Assembly: GCA_003647035.1 (NCBI GenBank)
Contig: QMMB01000152.1
Location: 1-7,494 of the forward strand
Source of the DNA: Deltaproteobacteria bacterium
GTDB lineage: Bacteria > Myxococcota_A > Polyangia > Polyangiales > Houyiibacteriaceae
Direction of reading: 5' to 3'
Length of the DNA: 7,494 bases
In this document: positions 1 to 5,977 of the stretch, one piece after another
Position numbering within the stretch: the first letter of the stretch is position 1
Layout: the number at the start of each line of letters is the position of its first letter
Made by a program: the position numbers and the translations under genes
The notes under the pieces: generated by a model
Seen by the model: the letters and a program-made list of their open reading frames with translations, nothing else
Told to the model about the DNA's origin: nothing
Database searches by the model: none

Positions 1-236
1 GAGCCGTCCTCCGGCGACTCAGCCGCACCACACACTGGCTGTCACCGGCGTACGTCGACTTCTACAGAGGAGGACGGCTCGGGATGGGCAGCACAGCGAT
101 TGGGTCGGCGCCCCGGCGTAGGTCGACTTGAGGTGCCGGGCGACGGGGCTCCCATTCGCGAGCACGCCCGTCCCGAGCCGTCCTCCGGTGACTCAGCCGC
201 ACCACACAGTTGCTGCCACCGACACTGAGTCAGAGG
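1..236. repeat. Non-coding region with direct and inverted repeats
   Basis: No credible gene lies here; the region is downstream of the lipoprotein gene. A 34-base unit at 1-34 recurs at 175-208 with one mismatch (position 15 C versus 189 T), and similarity continues more weakly for about 16 bases after each copy. A 17-base unit containing GTCGAC at 45-61 recurs at 113-129 with one mismatch. Positions 69-89 are the reverse complement of 167-187 with one mismatch, and 69-80 is also the exact reverse complement of 1-12, so large stem-loops are possible. A short inverted pair TGACTCAG (189-196) and CTGAGTCA (226-233) lies just past the lipoprotein stop. None has a U-tract like a classical terminator. 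The repeats may continue to the left of the window. They could be an intergenic repeat family or a decayed small mobile element; the sequence does not decide. Confidence 0.7.
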
Positions 237-1532
237 TTAGTCGAGTCGGTAGATCTTTGTGGGCGGGAGCCCCAGGCTCGGCGCGATCTCGGTCGAGCCC
301 GTTTCGGTGAAGCCGCCTTCGTCGGCGGCGAGCTCCAACACCGCGTTCGCGACGACGTCCGGCACATAGAGCATCTCGCTATCCGCGTCATAGGCCGACA
401 GACCGATGACGAAGGAACCGTCCGACGCGTGGATGAGGTCTTGCGCCTCGGTTGCGAGGTCCAGCAAGTACAGCTCGTCGACCGTCGTCGCGAAGTCGCC
501 TGTCGCAACCCCGACGACTCGCCGTTCGTCGAGTGCAACGACGGAATTGATCGCGATGGCTTCAACGGGGTGGTCGGCCACCCGCCACACGCGCTCGATC
601 ATGACGCCACTTTCGCCCACATCGAGTATCGCGATTCCGGAAGACGCCCGAACCTGCGGCTCGTCACCGAAGGGCTGTGCGAACCCGACGCACGCCACCA
701 CGACTTTGCTTGGCGCTCCCGGTACGGGCCCGGCGTTCCCACAGCTCTTGAAGCCTGGCAGCTCTAGACCCGTGACCGATTCATCTTCCAGGTCGACGAC
801 GGCGACCATTCCGGGCCCGGCGGCGTCGAAGTTGGCGCTGATCCGGTCGAGCCCGACCACGATGAGCGACCCGACGAGCACACCACGGCTTGGGCGCGCG
901 AACACCTCGACTTCGACCGGGCCATCCTGAGTCATCACGATGGCTGTCGTGTCGAGAGATGAGAGATCGATGCGAGCGCCGGTCACGCTCATGTCGGCCG
1001 GGTTGATCTCGATCAGATCGGTGCCTTGGTGCTCCCGGGGCGCCGAAGGGTTGAGGTTCGATTCGTAGCGCGGAGTCCAAGCGCTGTCTTCGCCGGCGAA
1101 GATGAAGTCCTGCGGGTTCGACGAGAAGCCCGAGTCGCCAACGTCACCGTGGGTGCGAACCTGCCCGTTGAGGTTGCCACTCGGCACGAAGAAGCGGGTG
1201 ACCACGTCGGTCAGGAACCGATCGATCACGGCAAACGTCCCGTCGCCCGCTTGCCGGTTGGGCAACACCACGTCGCCGGACAGCGTCGCTACCAGGCCCG
1301 GGTAGGTCGTCCCGGAGTTGAGCCAGCTCTCGTCGATGACCACGAAGTCCTCGTCGAGCATCGCGATCGACGAGCTGCTGAAGTCGGAGCTAATCACCGC
1401 ATATCGCGGCGTTGCGTCGAGCGGATCGAGCGCGGGCGTGCCAACCACGCCTGCGCTGCCACTTTCGCCGCCGCAGCCGACCACGGCGAGCGCGACGCAG
1501 ATCAAGAGAGTGAGTTTGAGTTCCCGTTCCAT
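237..1532 (-). CDS. Riboswitch-controlled beta-propeller-like lipoprotein, probable corrinoid-capture protein (BtuG-like)
   Basis: Predicted 431-residue lipoprotein. Residues 1-20 form a lipoprotein signal peptide: charged MERELK, a hydrophobic stretch, then the lipobox V17-V18-G19-C20, so the mature protein starts at lipidated Cys20. The +2 and +3 residues are Gly, with no inner-membrane-retention Asp, which fits outer-membrane placement. The rest has recurrent short strands of the pattern x-hydrophobic-x-hydrophobic-D (near residues 44-67, 99-104, 171-177, 241-248, 299-304, 353-359, 387-400), as in YncE/WD40-like propellers of six or seven blades. Cys264 and Cys281 could form a disulfide. 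I chose the ATG at 1532 because GGAG lies 7 bases upstream and the signal peptide begins there; an in-frame start at 1583 adds 17 residues and lacks this. The gene follows btuB on the same strand and has its own cobalamin riboswitch, so a B12 role is strongly implied. The BtuG comparison rests on architecture and context, not on a recognised sequence match. Confidence 0.85.
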   Translation of the reverse strand: MERELKLTLLICVALAVVGCGGESGSAGVVGTPALDPLDATPRYAVISSDFSSSSIAMLDEDFVVIDESWLNSGTTYPGLVATLSGDVVLPNRQAGDGTFAVIDRFLTDVVTRFFVPSGNLNGQVRTHGDVGDSGFSSNPQDFIFAGEDSAWTPRYESNLNPSAPREHQGTDLIEINPADMSVTGARIDLSSLDTTAIVMTQDGPVEVEVFARPSRGVLVGSLIVVGLDRISANFDAAGPGMVAVVDLEDESVTGLELPGFKSCGNAGPVPGAPSKVVVACVGFAQPFGDEPQVRASSGIAILDVGESGVMIERVWRVADHPVEAIAINSVVALDERRVVGVATGDFATTVDELYLLDLATEAQDLIHASDGSFVIGLSAYDADSEMLYVPDVVANAVLELAADEGGFTETGSTEIAPSLGLPPTKIYRLD

Positions 1533-1539
1533 TTGCTTA

Positions 1540-1556
1540 CTCCGGCCTGGGCGGAG
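1540..1556 (-). promoter_or_regulatory. Hairpin sequestering the lipoprotein ribosome binding site
   Basis: On the minus-strand transcript CTCCG (1556-1552) can pair with CGGAG (1544-1540) around a 7-base loop. The 3' arm contains the GGAG Shine-Dalgarno sequence that sits 7 bases before the ATG at 1532. Hiding the ribosome binding site is a usual output mechanism of cobalamin riboswitches in Gram-negative bacteria, and there is no U-tract between the aptamer and the start, so translational control is the more likely mode. The stem is short (5 bp), so the assignment is tentative. Confidence 0.45.
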
Positions 1557-1639
1557 GAAGGACAGAAACAGGGCTCGTTCCAACGTGGAACTCTGACCGT
1601 GTGGCTACCCGCCCTCCCCGAGGCGTTTTGGGTGAGCTC

Positions 1640-1800
1640 ACGATGGGTAGGTCTCCGGGCTCGTGACCACAGGCTCTGCCGCCTTCCCAGGTTCTCACCC
1701 AGTGGCGTAGTGGCAGCGCATTCAGTCACATACCGTGGCGGGTCCGCGTCGGCCTTTCACCGACTTCCCTGTTCAACCGAACGGATTTCTCTCCGCCGGT
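1640..1800 (-). ncRNA. Cobalamin riboswitch upstream of the lipoprotein gene
   Basis: Read on the minus strand, this holds the hallmarks of the adenosylcobalamin aptamer in order. These are AGGGAAGTCGGTGAAAGGCC near 1770-1750, forming stem GTCGG (1764-1760) with CCGAC (1752-1748). Next comes the conserved core GCGGACCCGCCACGG, then a central variable arm. Last is the B12 box GAGCCCGGAGACCTACC at 1662-1646. GGTT (1778-1775) can pair with GAGCC at the start of the B12 box as the closing helix. The outer boundaries are approximate. The lipoprotein start lies about 108 bases downstream. High cobalamin should lower expression, as is known for the family. Confidence 0.95.
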
Positions 1801-1812
1801 CTTATCTCCAAC

Positions 1813-1878
1813 GACTTCGATGAAGCCGCCTTCGACCCTCGCAAGAGCGACCACCGTACTTTCTCGCTCTTCGAAGTC
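1813..1878 (-). other. Nested inverted repeats just after the btuB stop, possible three-way junction
   Basis: GACTTCGA at 1813-1820 is the exact reverse complement of TCGAAGTC at 1871-1878, an 8-bp outer stem. Inside lie AAGAGCGA (1843-1850) with TCGCTCTT (1864-1871), another perfect 8-bp stem that shares base 1871 with the outer one, and GAAG/CTTC (1822-1825 with 1830-1833) around a tetraloop. Together they can fold into a three-way junction in the btuB 3' untranslated region or at the start of the lipoprotein leader. There is no U-run, so a standard intrinsic terminator is not supported. It may act as a transcript 3'-end stabiliser or a processing site; function is not known. Confidence 0.5.
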
Positions 1879-1881
1879 AAC

Positions 1882-3912
1882 CTACCACGCGTGACGGTAG
1901 CTAAGCCTGCCGGTGTACCGGCGTCCCGGAAGCGGATACCCTAGTAGATCTTGGCCGCGCACATCGAGCAGGTCATCGACTCGAAAGCTCAAGCCGAGCC
2001 GGCTCTCAAAAAGATCCGCGCCCACGCCAGCAGCCAGCACAGTCCGGGCGCTCACCTCCACGAGGTTCGCCGGATCGTCATAGGTCTTGCCAACGTACGA
2101 GACCTGGAAGAACGCCATGAGGTCCGACACCTGTTTCGAAAGTGTCCCCGAGTGGCCCTCCGGTTGCGCAAACGCGACCCACTCGGGCTGCACTGGCAGT
2201 TGGTTGCCGGTCGCCGTGTCAATCGCCTGCGTCCACGTCGCATCGGCCTGGAGGATGAAGTGCTCCGTAACTCCTCCGCGAAGTTCGATTTCCACCCCCC
2301 GGGTGCGCGCGCCGTCGATGTTCTCCGCCTTGAACGTCGACTGGGAGGTACGGCGAAAACGGATCGCGTTGTCCAGGTGCGTGAGGAACGCGCCGACCGA
2401 TGCATAGCCACTGACCACGCCCGTGTGGCCCCGCGCCGTCACGGCGGCATCGTAAGCTATGGAACGCTCCTGGGTGAGCGCGGGGTTGCCTTCCAGGTTG
2501 GTTTGGTTCCCGAAGAGCTGCAGCAAGGACGGCAGCTTGTACCCGCTGCTGACCGAGCCGCGGAACGCGAGCCAATCCAAGGGCGAAATCGCACCCCCAA
2601 CCCGGTACGTGGGTAGGAAAATCGACGAATCTCCTGGCGTGGGGCCGACCAGGGGCGCCTCTTGAATCGACGCGCGGGTCGAGCTCAACCGGATACTCGG
2701 CCGAAGCTCGAGAGCTACCGGGCCTAGGTCACCGAAGAAGCGAGTCTCGACCGTGCCGGCGACGGTAAGCCGGTCTGATGCCGGATCGGACGCCATCGAA
2801 GGACGCTCGTTCTTCGGGTCGAAGACCTGGTAGCGAGCGGAACCGATCGTCGTGATCTCGAACCAAGGCATGGCGTTCACCGAGGCTGCGACCCGACCGA
2901 AAACCGCATGGGTCTGGTCGTTGGTGAGTCGTGGCCCCCCACGACCGAGCTCTCCCAACTCGTCATTGATGCGGTTCCGTCCGTAGTCGTAGTTCGCGGC
3001 GACCTGAAGACTATACGGATGCGCGCCATCCTTTTCTTGCAGCCAGGAACCGGACCCGATCAAGCGAGTGTTGTTCACGCGCGCCTGCAACGCCGGGCTC
3101 GATCCGGGTCCGGGCTCCCCGCGTTCTCGCCCAAGGCCGAGGAACACCAAATCGAAATGGCTCGATTGGCTCGTCTCGGCACGCATGTTGGCGAACCCGA
3201 AACCTTCTAGGAAATCCGCGTTCCGCCGATCGCGTTCAACGTCATCGGTAGGGTCGAAGCGCGTGCCGTTGTCGTCGAGATACGGATAGTCGTTACGCGC
3301 GCCCGCCCCCCCAGCCGTGCCGAAGAACTGCACCTTCTTCCCAGACGCCGCGCCGAACACGTTCGCGCGCCAAGACCCGAAGCTGCCCCCGGTGACGCGC
3401 GCGCCCACTTCGGTCTGCTCGTAGGTCCGGGGCAACAGGCGAAGGACGCCACCCACCGCGCCATCGTTCAGCCACGCCGGAGACCCCCCGCGAAACACCT
3501 CGAAACCCTGTATCGCTTCCAATGGGACCAGGCTCAGGTCGAACGAACCCGTATCAGGACTGCTGAGCGGCACATCGCCGAGCATCACGGTCACCTGATC
3601 GCAGGCGATGCCGCGAAACCGAGCGCAAAACGGGGTGCCTAAACCTCCCTCCGCGACTACGCGCGTCCCTGCGACCTCCTTCAACAATTGGTCGGTCGTC
3701 TGGGCAACGACTCGGTCGCGAACCAAGACCTCGCTGCCGGCAGCAGTCGCATCGAGCGAGTTAGTCGAGGGGATCGGCCTCACCACGCGCGCGGTCGAAC
3801 CAAACTGTGCAGAAGCGGGCGTCGCAGCCGCAACGAGAACGAAGACCGCAATGGAGCCATGACGGCAACTTGGTCCCCATCCGTCCGCACGCGACTGTCT
3901 GCTCTGATCCAA
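1882..3912 (-). CDS. btuB: TonB-dependent outer-membrane cobalamin receptor, BtuB type
   Basis: A 676-residue TonB-dependent transporter expected to carry corrinoids across the outer membrane with TonB energy. Residues 1-35 read as a long-n-region signal peptide with hydrophobic core IAVFVLVAAA and cleavage at ASA|Q. The plug (about 70-160) has typical segments: QLLKEVAGTRV, RFRG, LGDVPLSSPDTGSFDLSLVP, IQGFEVFRG and GAVGGVLRLL. The remainder is a beta-barrel ending in the usual LLGYPLPGRRYTGRLSYR stretch and a final aromatic residue (Trp). No clear canonical TonB box is visible. Cys96 and Cys104 flank the RFRG segment of the plug and could form a disulfide, which is uncommon there. Start: the only upstream candidate giving the signal peptide is TTG at 3912, with AGGA 7 bases before it. 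Sequence alone shows the family; cobalamin specificity comes from the upstream riboswitch and the divergent btuCDF operon. Confidence 0.9.
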   Translation of the reverse strand: MDQSRQSRADGWGPSCRHGSIAVFVLVAAATPASAQFGSTARVVRPIPSTNSLDATAAGSEVLVRDRVVAQTTDQLLKEVAGTRVVAEGGLGTPFCARFRGIACDQVTVMLGDVPLSSPDTGSFDLSLVPLEAIQGFEVFRGGSPAWLNDGAVGGVLRLLPRTYEQTEVGARVTGGSFGSWRANVFGAASGKKVQFFGTAGGAGARNDYPYLDDNGTRFDPTDDVERDRRNADFLEGFGFANMRAETSQSSHFDLVFLGLGRERGEPGPGSSPALQARVNNTRLIGSGSWLQEKDGAHPYSLQVAANYDYGRNRINDELGELGRGGPRLTNDQTHAVFGRVAASVNAMPWFEITTIGSARYQVFDPKNERPSMASDPASDRLTVAGTVETRFFGDLGPVALELRPSIRLSSTRASIQEAPLVGPTPGDSSIFLPTYRVGGAISPLDWLAFRGSVSSGYKLPSLLQLFGNQTNLEGNPALTQERSIAYDAAVTARGHTGVVSGYASVGAFLTHLDNAIRFRRTSQSTFKAENIDGARTRGVEIELRGGVTEHFILQADATWTQAIDTATGNQLPVQPEWVAFAQPEGHSGTLSKQVSDLMAFFQVSYVGKTYDDPANLVEVSARTVLAAGVGADLFESRLGLSFRVDDLLDVRGQDLLGYPLPGRRYTGRLSYRHAW

Positions 3913-3927
3913 TTCCCGGTCCTGAGT

Positions 3928-3983
3928 GGGGAACGGTCGGTCGAACGAGACAGCAATCCCGACGCGCGACTCTCACCGTCCCC
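3928..3983 (-). promoter_or_regulatory. Possible expression platform of the btuB riboswitch
   Basis: On the minus-strand RNA, GGGGACGGT (3983-3975) can pair with ACCGTTCCCC (3937-3928), leaving one bulged base. The TTCCC within the second arm can instead pair with GGGAA (3917-3913) right before the TTG start, which places the AGGA ribosome binding site in the loop. The two pairings exclude each other, which is what a translational switch needs. This is a hand-drawn fold without energies. Confidence 0.35.
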
Positions 3984-4004
3984 GAGGTGATAGGCACAAA
4001 AAAT

Positions 4005-4165
4005 GCGTTCGCAGGTTTCCGGGCTCGCGACCCTAGGTCCTGTCACCTTCCCAGGCTCATCGCCCAGTGGCATCACGACAGAACATTCGGTCACATACCG
4101 TGGCGGGTCCGCGCCGGCCTCTCACCGACTTCCCTGCTTGAGCCGACGATGACCGATCCCCCGGA
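4005..4165 (-). ncRNA. Cobalamin riboswitch upstream of btuB
   Basis: Minus-strand adenosylcobalamin aptamer with the same order of elements as the copy at 1640-1800. GGCTC (4144-4140) is the 5' closing strand, followed by AGGGAAGTCGGTGAGAGGCC, then the conserved GCGGACCCGCCACGG core. A central arm follows, ending in the B12 box GAGCCCGGAAACCTGC at 4026-4011. GGCTC pairs with the GAGCC that opens the B12 box. Directly after the box the RNA reads TGCGAACGCA then six U (4013-3998), a very short stem plus U-run. The btuB start is about 95 bases downstream. The outer boundaries are approximate. It should repress btuB when cobalamin is plentiful. Confidence 0.95.
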
Positions 4166-4224
4166 GCCGGTCAATCGTTGGCGAGCCTGTCGATCGAGCC
4201 CGAGCCGCGTGGTAAGGACGCGCG
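4166..4224. promoter_or_regulatory. Divergent intergenic region between btuB leader and btuC
   Basis: This short stretch must hold, or overlap, the start signals for both the minus-strand btuB leader and the plus-strand btuCDF operon. I see no convincing -35/-10 pair for either direction. The only clear signal is AAGGA at 4214-4218, six bases before the GTG start of btuC. No B12 box exists on the plus strand here. Confidence 0.4.
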
Positions 4225-5199
4225 GTGCGGCTCTATCCGTTGCTGTTTTCGCTGTTGCTCGTCGCCGGAGTGCTCGCCGTGCTCGTCGGATCGGGCGACC
4301 TCGCCGATCCGGAGCTTCGCGATACGTTTCTGAAACTGCGCGGCTATCGACTGGCCGCCGCGTTTCTCGCGGGCGCCGGGCTGGCCGTCGGCGGCGTGGT
4401 CGTGCAGGGCGTGTTCCGCAACCCGCTCGCAAGCCCTTCGGTGCTCGGTACGACCGCAGGTGCCAGCTTCGGCGGGCAAGTAGCACTTCTCGCGTACGGG
4501 CTTGGGGGCATCGGAGGCACGTTCGTCGTTCCAGAGATGCTCGTCCCCATCGGATGCTTCCTCGGCGCCGTGGCTGCGCTCGGGGTTCTGTTGCTCTTCT
4601 TGCGAATCACGCAGGATCTTCTCGCGCTCCTGCTCACCGGGTTCGTGTTGAGTGCGCTCTTCTTGAGCCTCAGTGCATTCGTGACGAGCATTGCCCAAGA
4701 GACATGGGAGCTCGGCCGCGCGGTCGTCTCGTTCTCGCTCGGCTCCGTGAGCGGAACCGGGCCGCGACAATTGGCCTTCGCCTTCCCGCTCATCGCCATC
4801 GCGCTCGTTGCTTGTTGGTTCTGGGGCCGTTCTCTCGATCTTCTGCTGAGCGGCGAAGAGGAAGCGCAGGCGATGGGGGCCAACGTAGGCGCCGTTCGTT
4901 GGTGGTCCGCGATTTGGGTGAGCGTGCTGGTCGCCGGTGCTGTATCCGTGGGCGGCAACGTTGGCTTCGTGGGGCTCGTGGTGCCACACATGCTGCGCCC
5001 TTTCGCCGGAACGAAACACCAGCGGCTAATCCCCGCTGCCGCTCTCGCTGGCGGCATCTTTCTCGTCGTCTGCGACATCATCGCGCGGGTCATCCCGTCG
5101 CGAAGCGAGATTCCGCTCGGCGTCGTAACCGGGTTGATCGGTGCGCCGCTGTTCTTGTTGCTTCTGATCAGGCTTCGCCGGGAGCGGGCCTATGCGTAA
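4225..5199 (+). CDS. btuC: Cobalamin ABC transporter permease BtuC
   Basis: A 324-residue inner-membrane permease of the FecCD/BtuC family, of usual length, which as a dimer forms the cobalamin channel. Family signposts are visible: RLAAAFLAGAGLAVGGVVVQ with GVFRNPLASPSVLG (residues 42-75), AEAQAMG-type coupling segment EEEAQAMGANVG (211-222) that contacts the ATPase, GFVGLVVPHMLRPF (247-260), and SEIPLGVVTGLIGAPLF (294-310). Several strongly hydrophobic helices run through the protein, beginning at residues 4-22. The start is GTG at 4225 with AAGGA at a 6-base spacing; codon 1 follows directly on the divergent btuB control region. The end overlaps btuD by 8 bases, showing co-transcription and translational coupling. 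Iron-siderophore permeases share this fold, so B12 specificity relies on the neighbouring riboswitches and BtuB. Confidence 0.92.
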   Translation: MRLYPLLFSLLLVAGVLAVLVGSGDLADPELRDTFLKLRGYRLAAAFLAGAGLAVGGVVVQGVFRNPLASPSVLGTTAGASFGGQVALLAYGLGGIGGTFVVPEMLVPIGCFLGAVAALGVLLLFLRITQDLLALLLTGFVLSALFLSLSAFVTSIAQETWELGRAVVSFSLGSVSGTGPRQLAFAFPLIAIALVACWFWGRSLDLLLSGEEEAQAMGANVGAVRWWSAIWVSVLVAGAVSVGGNVGFVGLVVPHMLRPFAGTKHQRLIPAAALAGGIFLVVCDIIARVIPSRSEIPLGVVTGLIGAPLFLLLLIRLRRERAYA

Positions 5200-5977
5200 C
5201 GGCGACGGCCCTTTGGGACTTCGGGCGAAGGGTGTGAAGGTCACGCTTGGAGGCCGCACGGTCCTGCACGATGTGGATTTGGACGCCAATCCAGGCGAGG
5301 TGCTCGCGCTTCTCGGGCCCAACGGCGCCGGTAAGAGCACACTCCTCAAAGCGCTCGCCGGCTTGCTCCCCTACGAAGGCTGCGTCGAGATCGCCGACGT
5401 CGAAGTAGCGTCTATCTCTCCCCGAATGCGGGCTAAACGAATTTCATATGTGCCGCAGCGCAGTCTGCTTCGCTCCGCGTTGTCGGTTGAAGAGGTGGTC
5501 GCGCTGGGCCGCTACGTACACGGCGGGAGCTTTGGCGGGATATCGCAAAGCGACCGAGATGCCATCGACCACGCGTTGGAAACCGCGCATGCCGATTCTC
5601 TGCGCGACCGTATCTTCACCCAACTGTCGGTCGGCGAGCAGCAGCGCGTGTTGCTCGCCCGGGCGCTTGCCTCGGATGCCCCCATCTTGTTGCTCGACGA
5701 ACCGACGGCGGCGCTCGACGTGCGCGAGGCAATGGCCGTGCTGCGTTTGATCAGAACGCTCGCGGAACGTCAACACACACTGATCGTCGTGCTTCACGAC
5801 CTTGCGGATGCGCGCAGTACGACCGATCGGGCGTTGTTGTTGAAAGAGGGGCGGGTCGCCAAACGGGGCAGCACGGCGGAGGTGGTTAGTCCTGGCCCGA
5901 TTCGAGACGTCTACGGTGTGAACCTGATCGAGAACGCCCGAATCGGCTTCGAGCCCGCGGCCGATGGCACTGGGTGA
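5192..5977 (+). CDS. btuD: Cobalamin ABC transporter ATPase BtuD
   Basis: A 261-residue cytoplasmic ATPase that powers BtuC. All nucleotide-binding elements are present in order: Walker A GPNGAGKST (residues 42-50), Q-loop VPQ (87-89), ABC signature LSVGEQQ (145-151), Walker B ILLLDEP (165-171, catalytic Glu170), D-loop ALD (174-176) and H-loop His202 in VVLHD. The signature is unusual: the first Gly of the consensus LSGGEQ is Val. The second Gly, which is more strictly kept, is intact, so activity is still likely. ATG at 5192 lies inside the end of btuC (8-base overlap), and the gene's own end overlaps the first possible btuF start by 14 bases. Related FecE/FhuC ATPases of iron uptake look alike; the operon context points to cobalamin. 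Confidence 0.93.
   Translation: MRNGDGPLGLRAKGVKVTLGGRTVLHDVDLDANPGEVLALLGPNGAGKSTLLKALAGLLPYEGCVEIADVEVASISPRMRAKRISYVPQRSLLRSALSVEEVVALGRYVHGGSFGGISQSDRDAIDHALETAHADSLRDRIFTQLSVGEQQRVLLARALASDAPILLLDEPTAALDVREAMAVLRLIRTLAERQHTLIVVLHDLADARSTTDRALLLKEGRVAKRGSTAEVVSPGPIRDVYGVNLIENARIGFEPAADGTG

Noticed and set aside
1..208. CRISPR array suggested by the 34-base repeat
   Set aside because: There are only two copies with 140 bases between them, and internal inverted repeats instead of regular spacers.
210..767. Plus-strand open frame of 185 residues opposite the lipoprotein gene
   Set aside because: It has no domain or ribosome binding site and is antisense to a gene with a convincing signal peptide.
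1533..1583. Longer lipoprotein start at 1583 adding 17 residues
   Set aside because: It would place an Arg/Pro-rich stretch before the signal peptide and bury the good GGAG plus ATG at 1532; it would also make the ribosome-binding-site hairpin coding.
1853..1880. Minus-strand promoter TTGACT, 16-base spacer, TACGGT for the lipoprotein gene
   Set aside because: The position is suitable for a leader containing the riboswitch, but the -10 matches at only three positions and the segment is better explained by the inverted repeats; too weak to list.
4146..4174. Minus-strand promoter TTGACC, 17-base spacer, CATCGT for btuB
   Set aside because: The -10 is weak, and its transcription start near 4139 would cut off the GGCTC closing strand (4144-4140) of the riboswitch.
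4171..5019. Minus-strand open frame of 282 residues opposite btuC
   Set aside because: Its composition is rich in Glu, Arg, His and Gln with no recognisable domain; it mirrors the btuC codons and is a shadow of that gene.
3807..5237. Plus-strand open frame of 476 residues across the btuB leader and btuC
   Set aside because: It is extremely Arg-rich, crosses the riboswitch and divergent region, and lies in a different frame from the clear BtuC protein.
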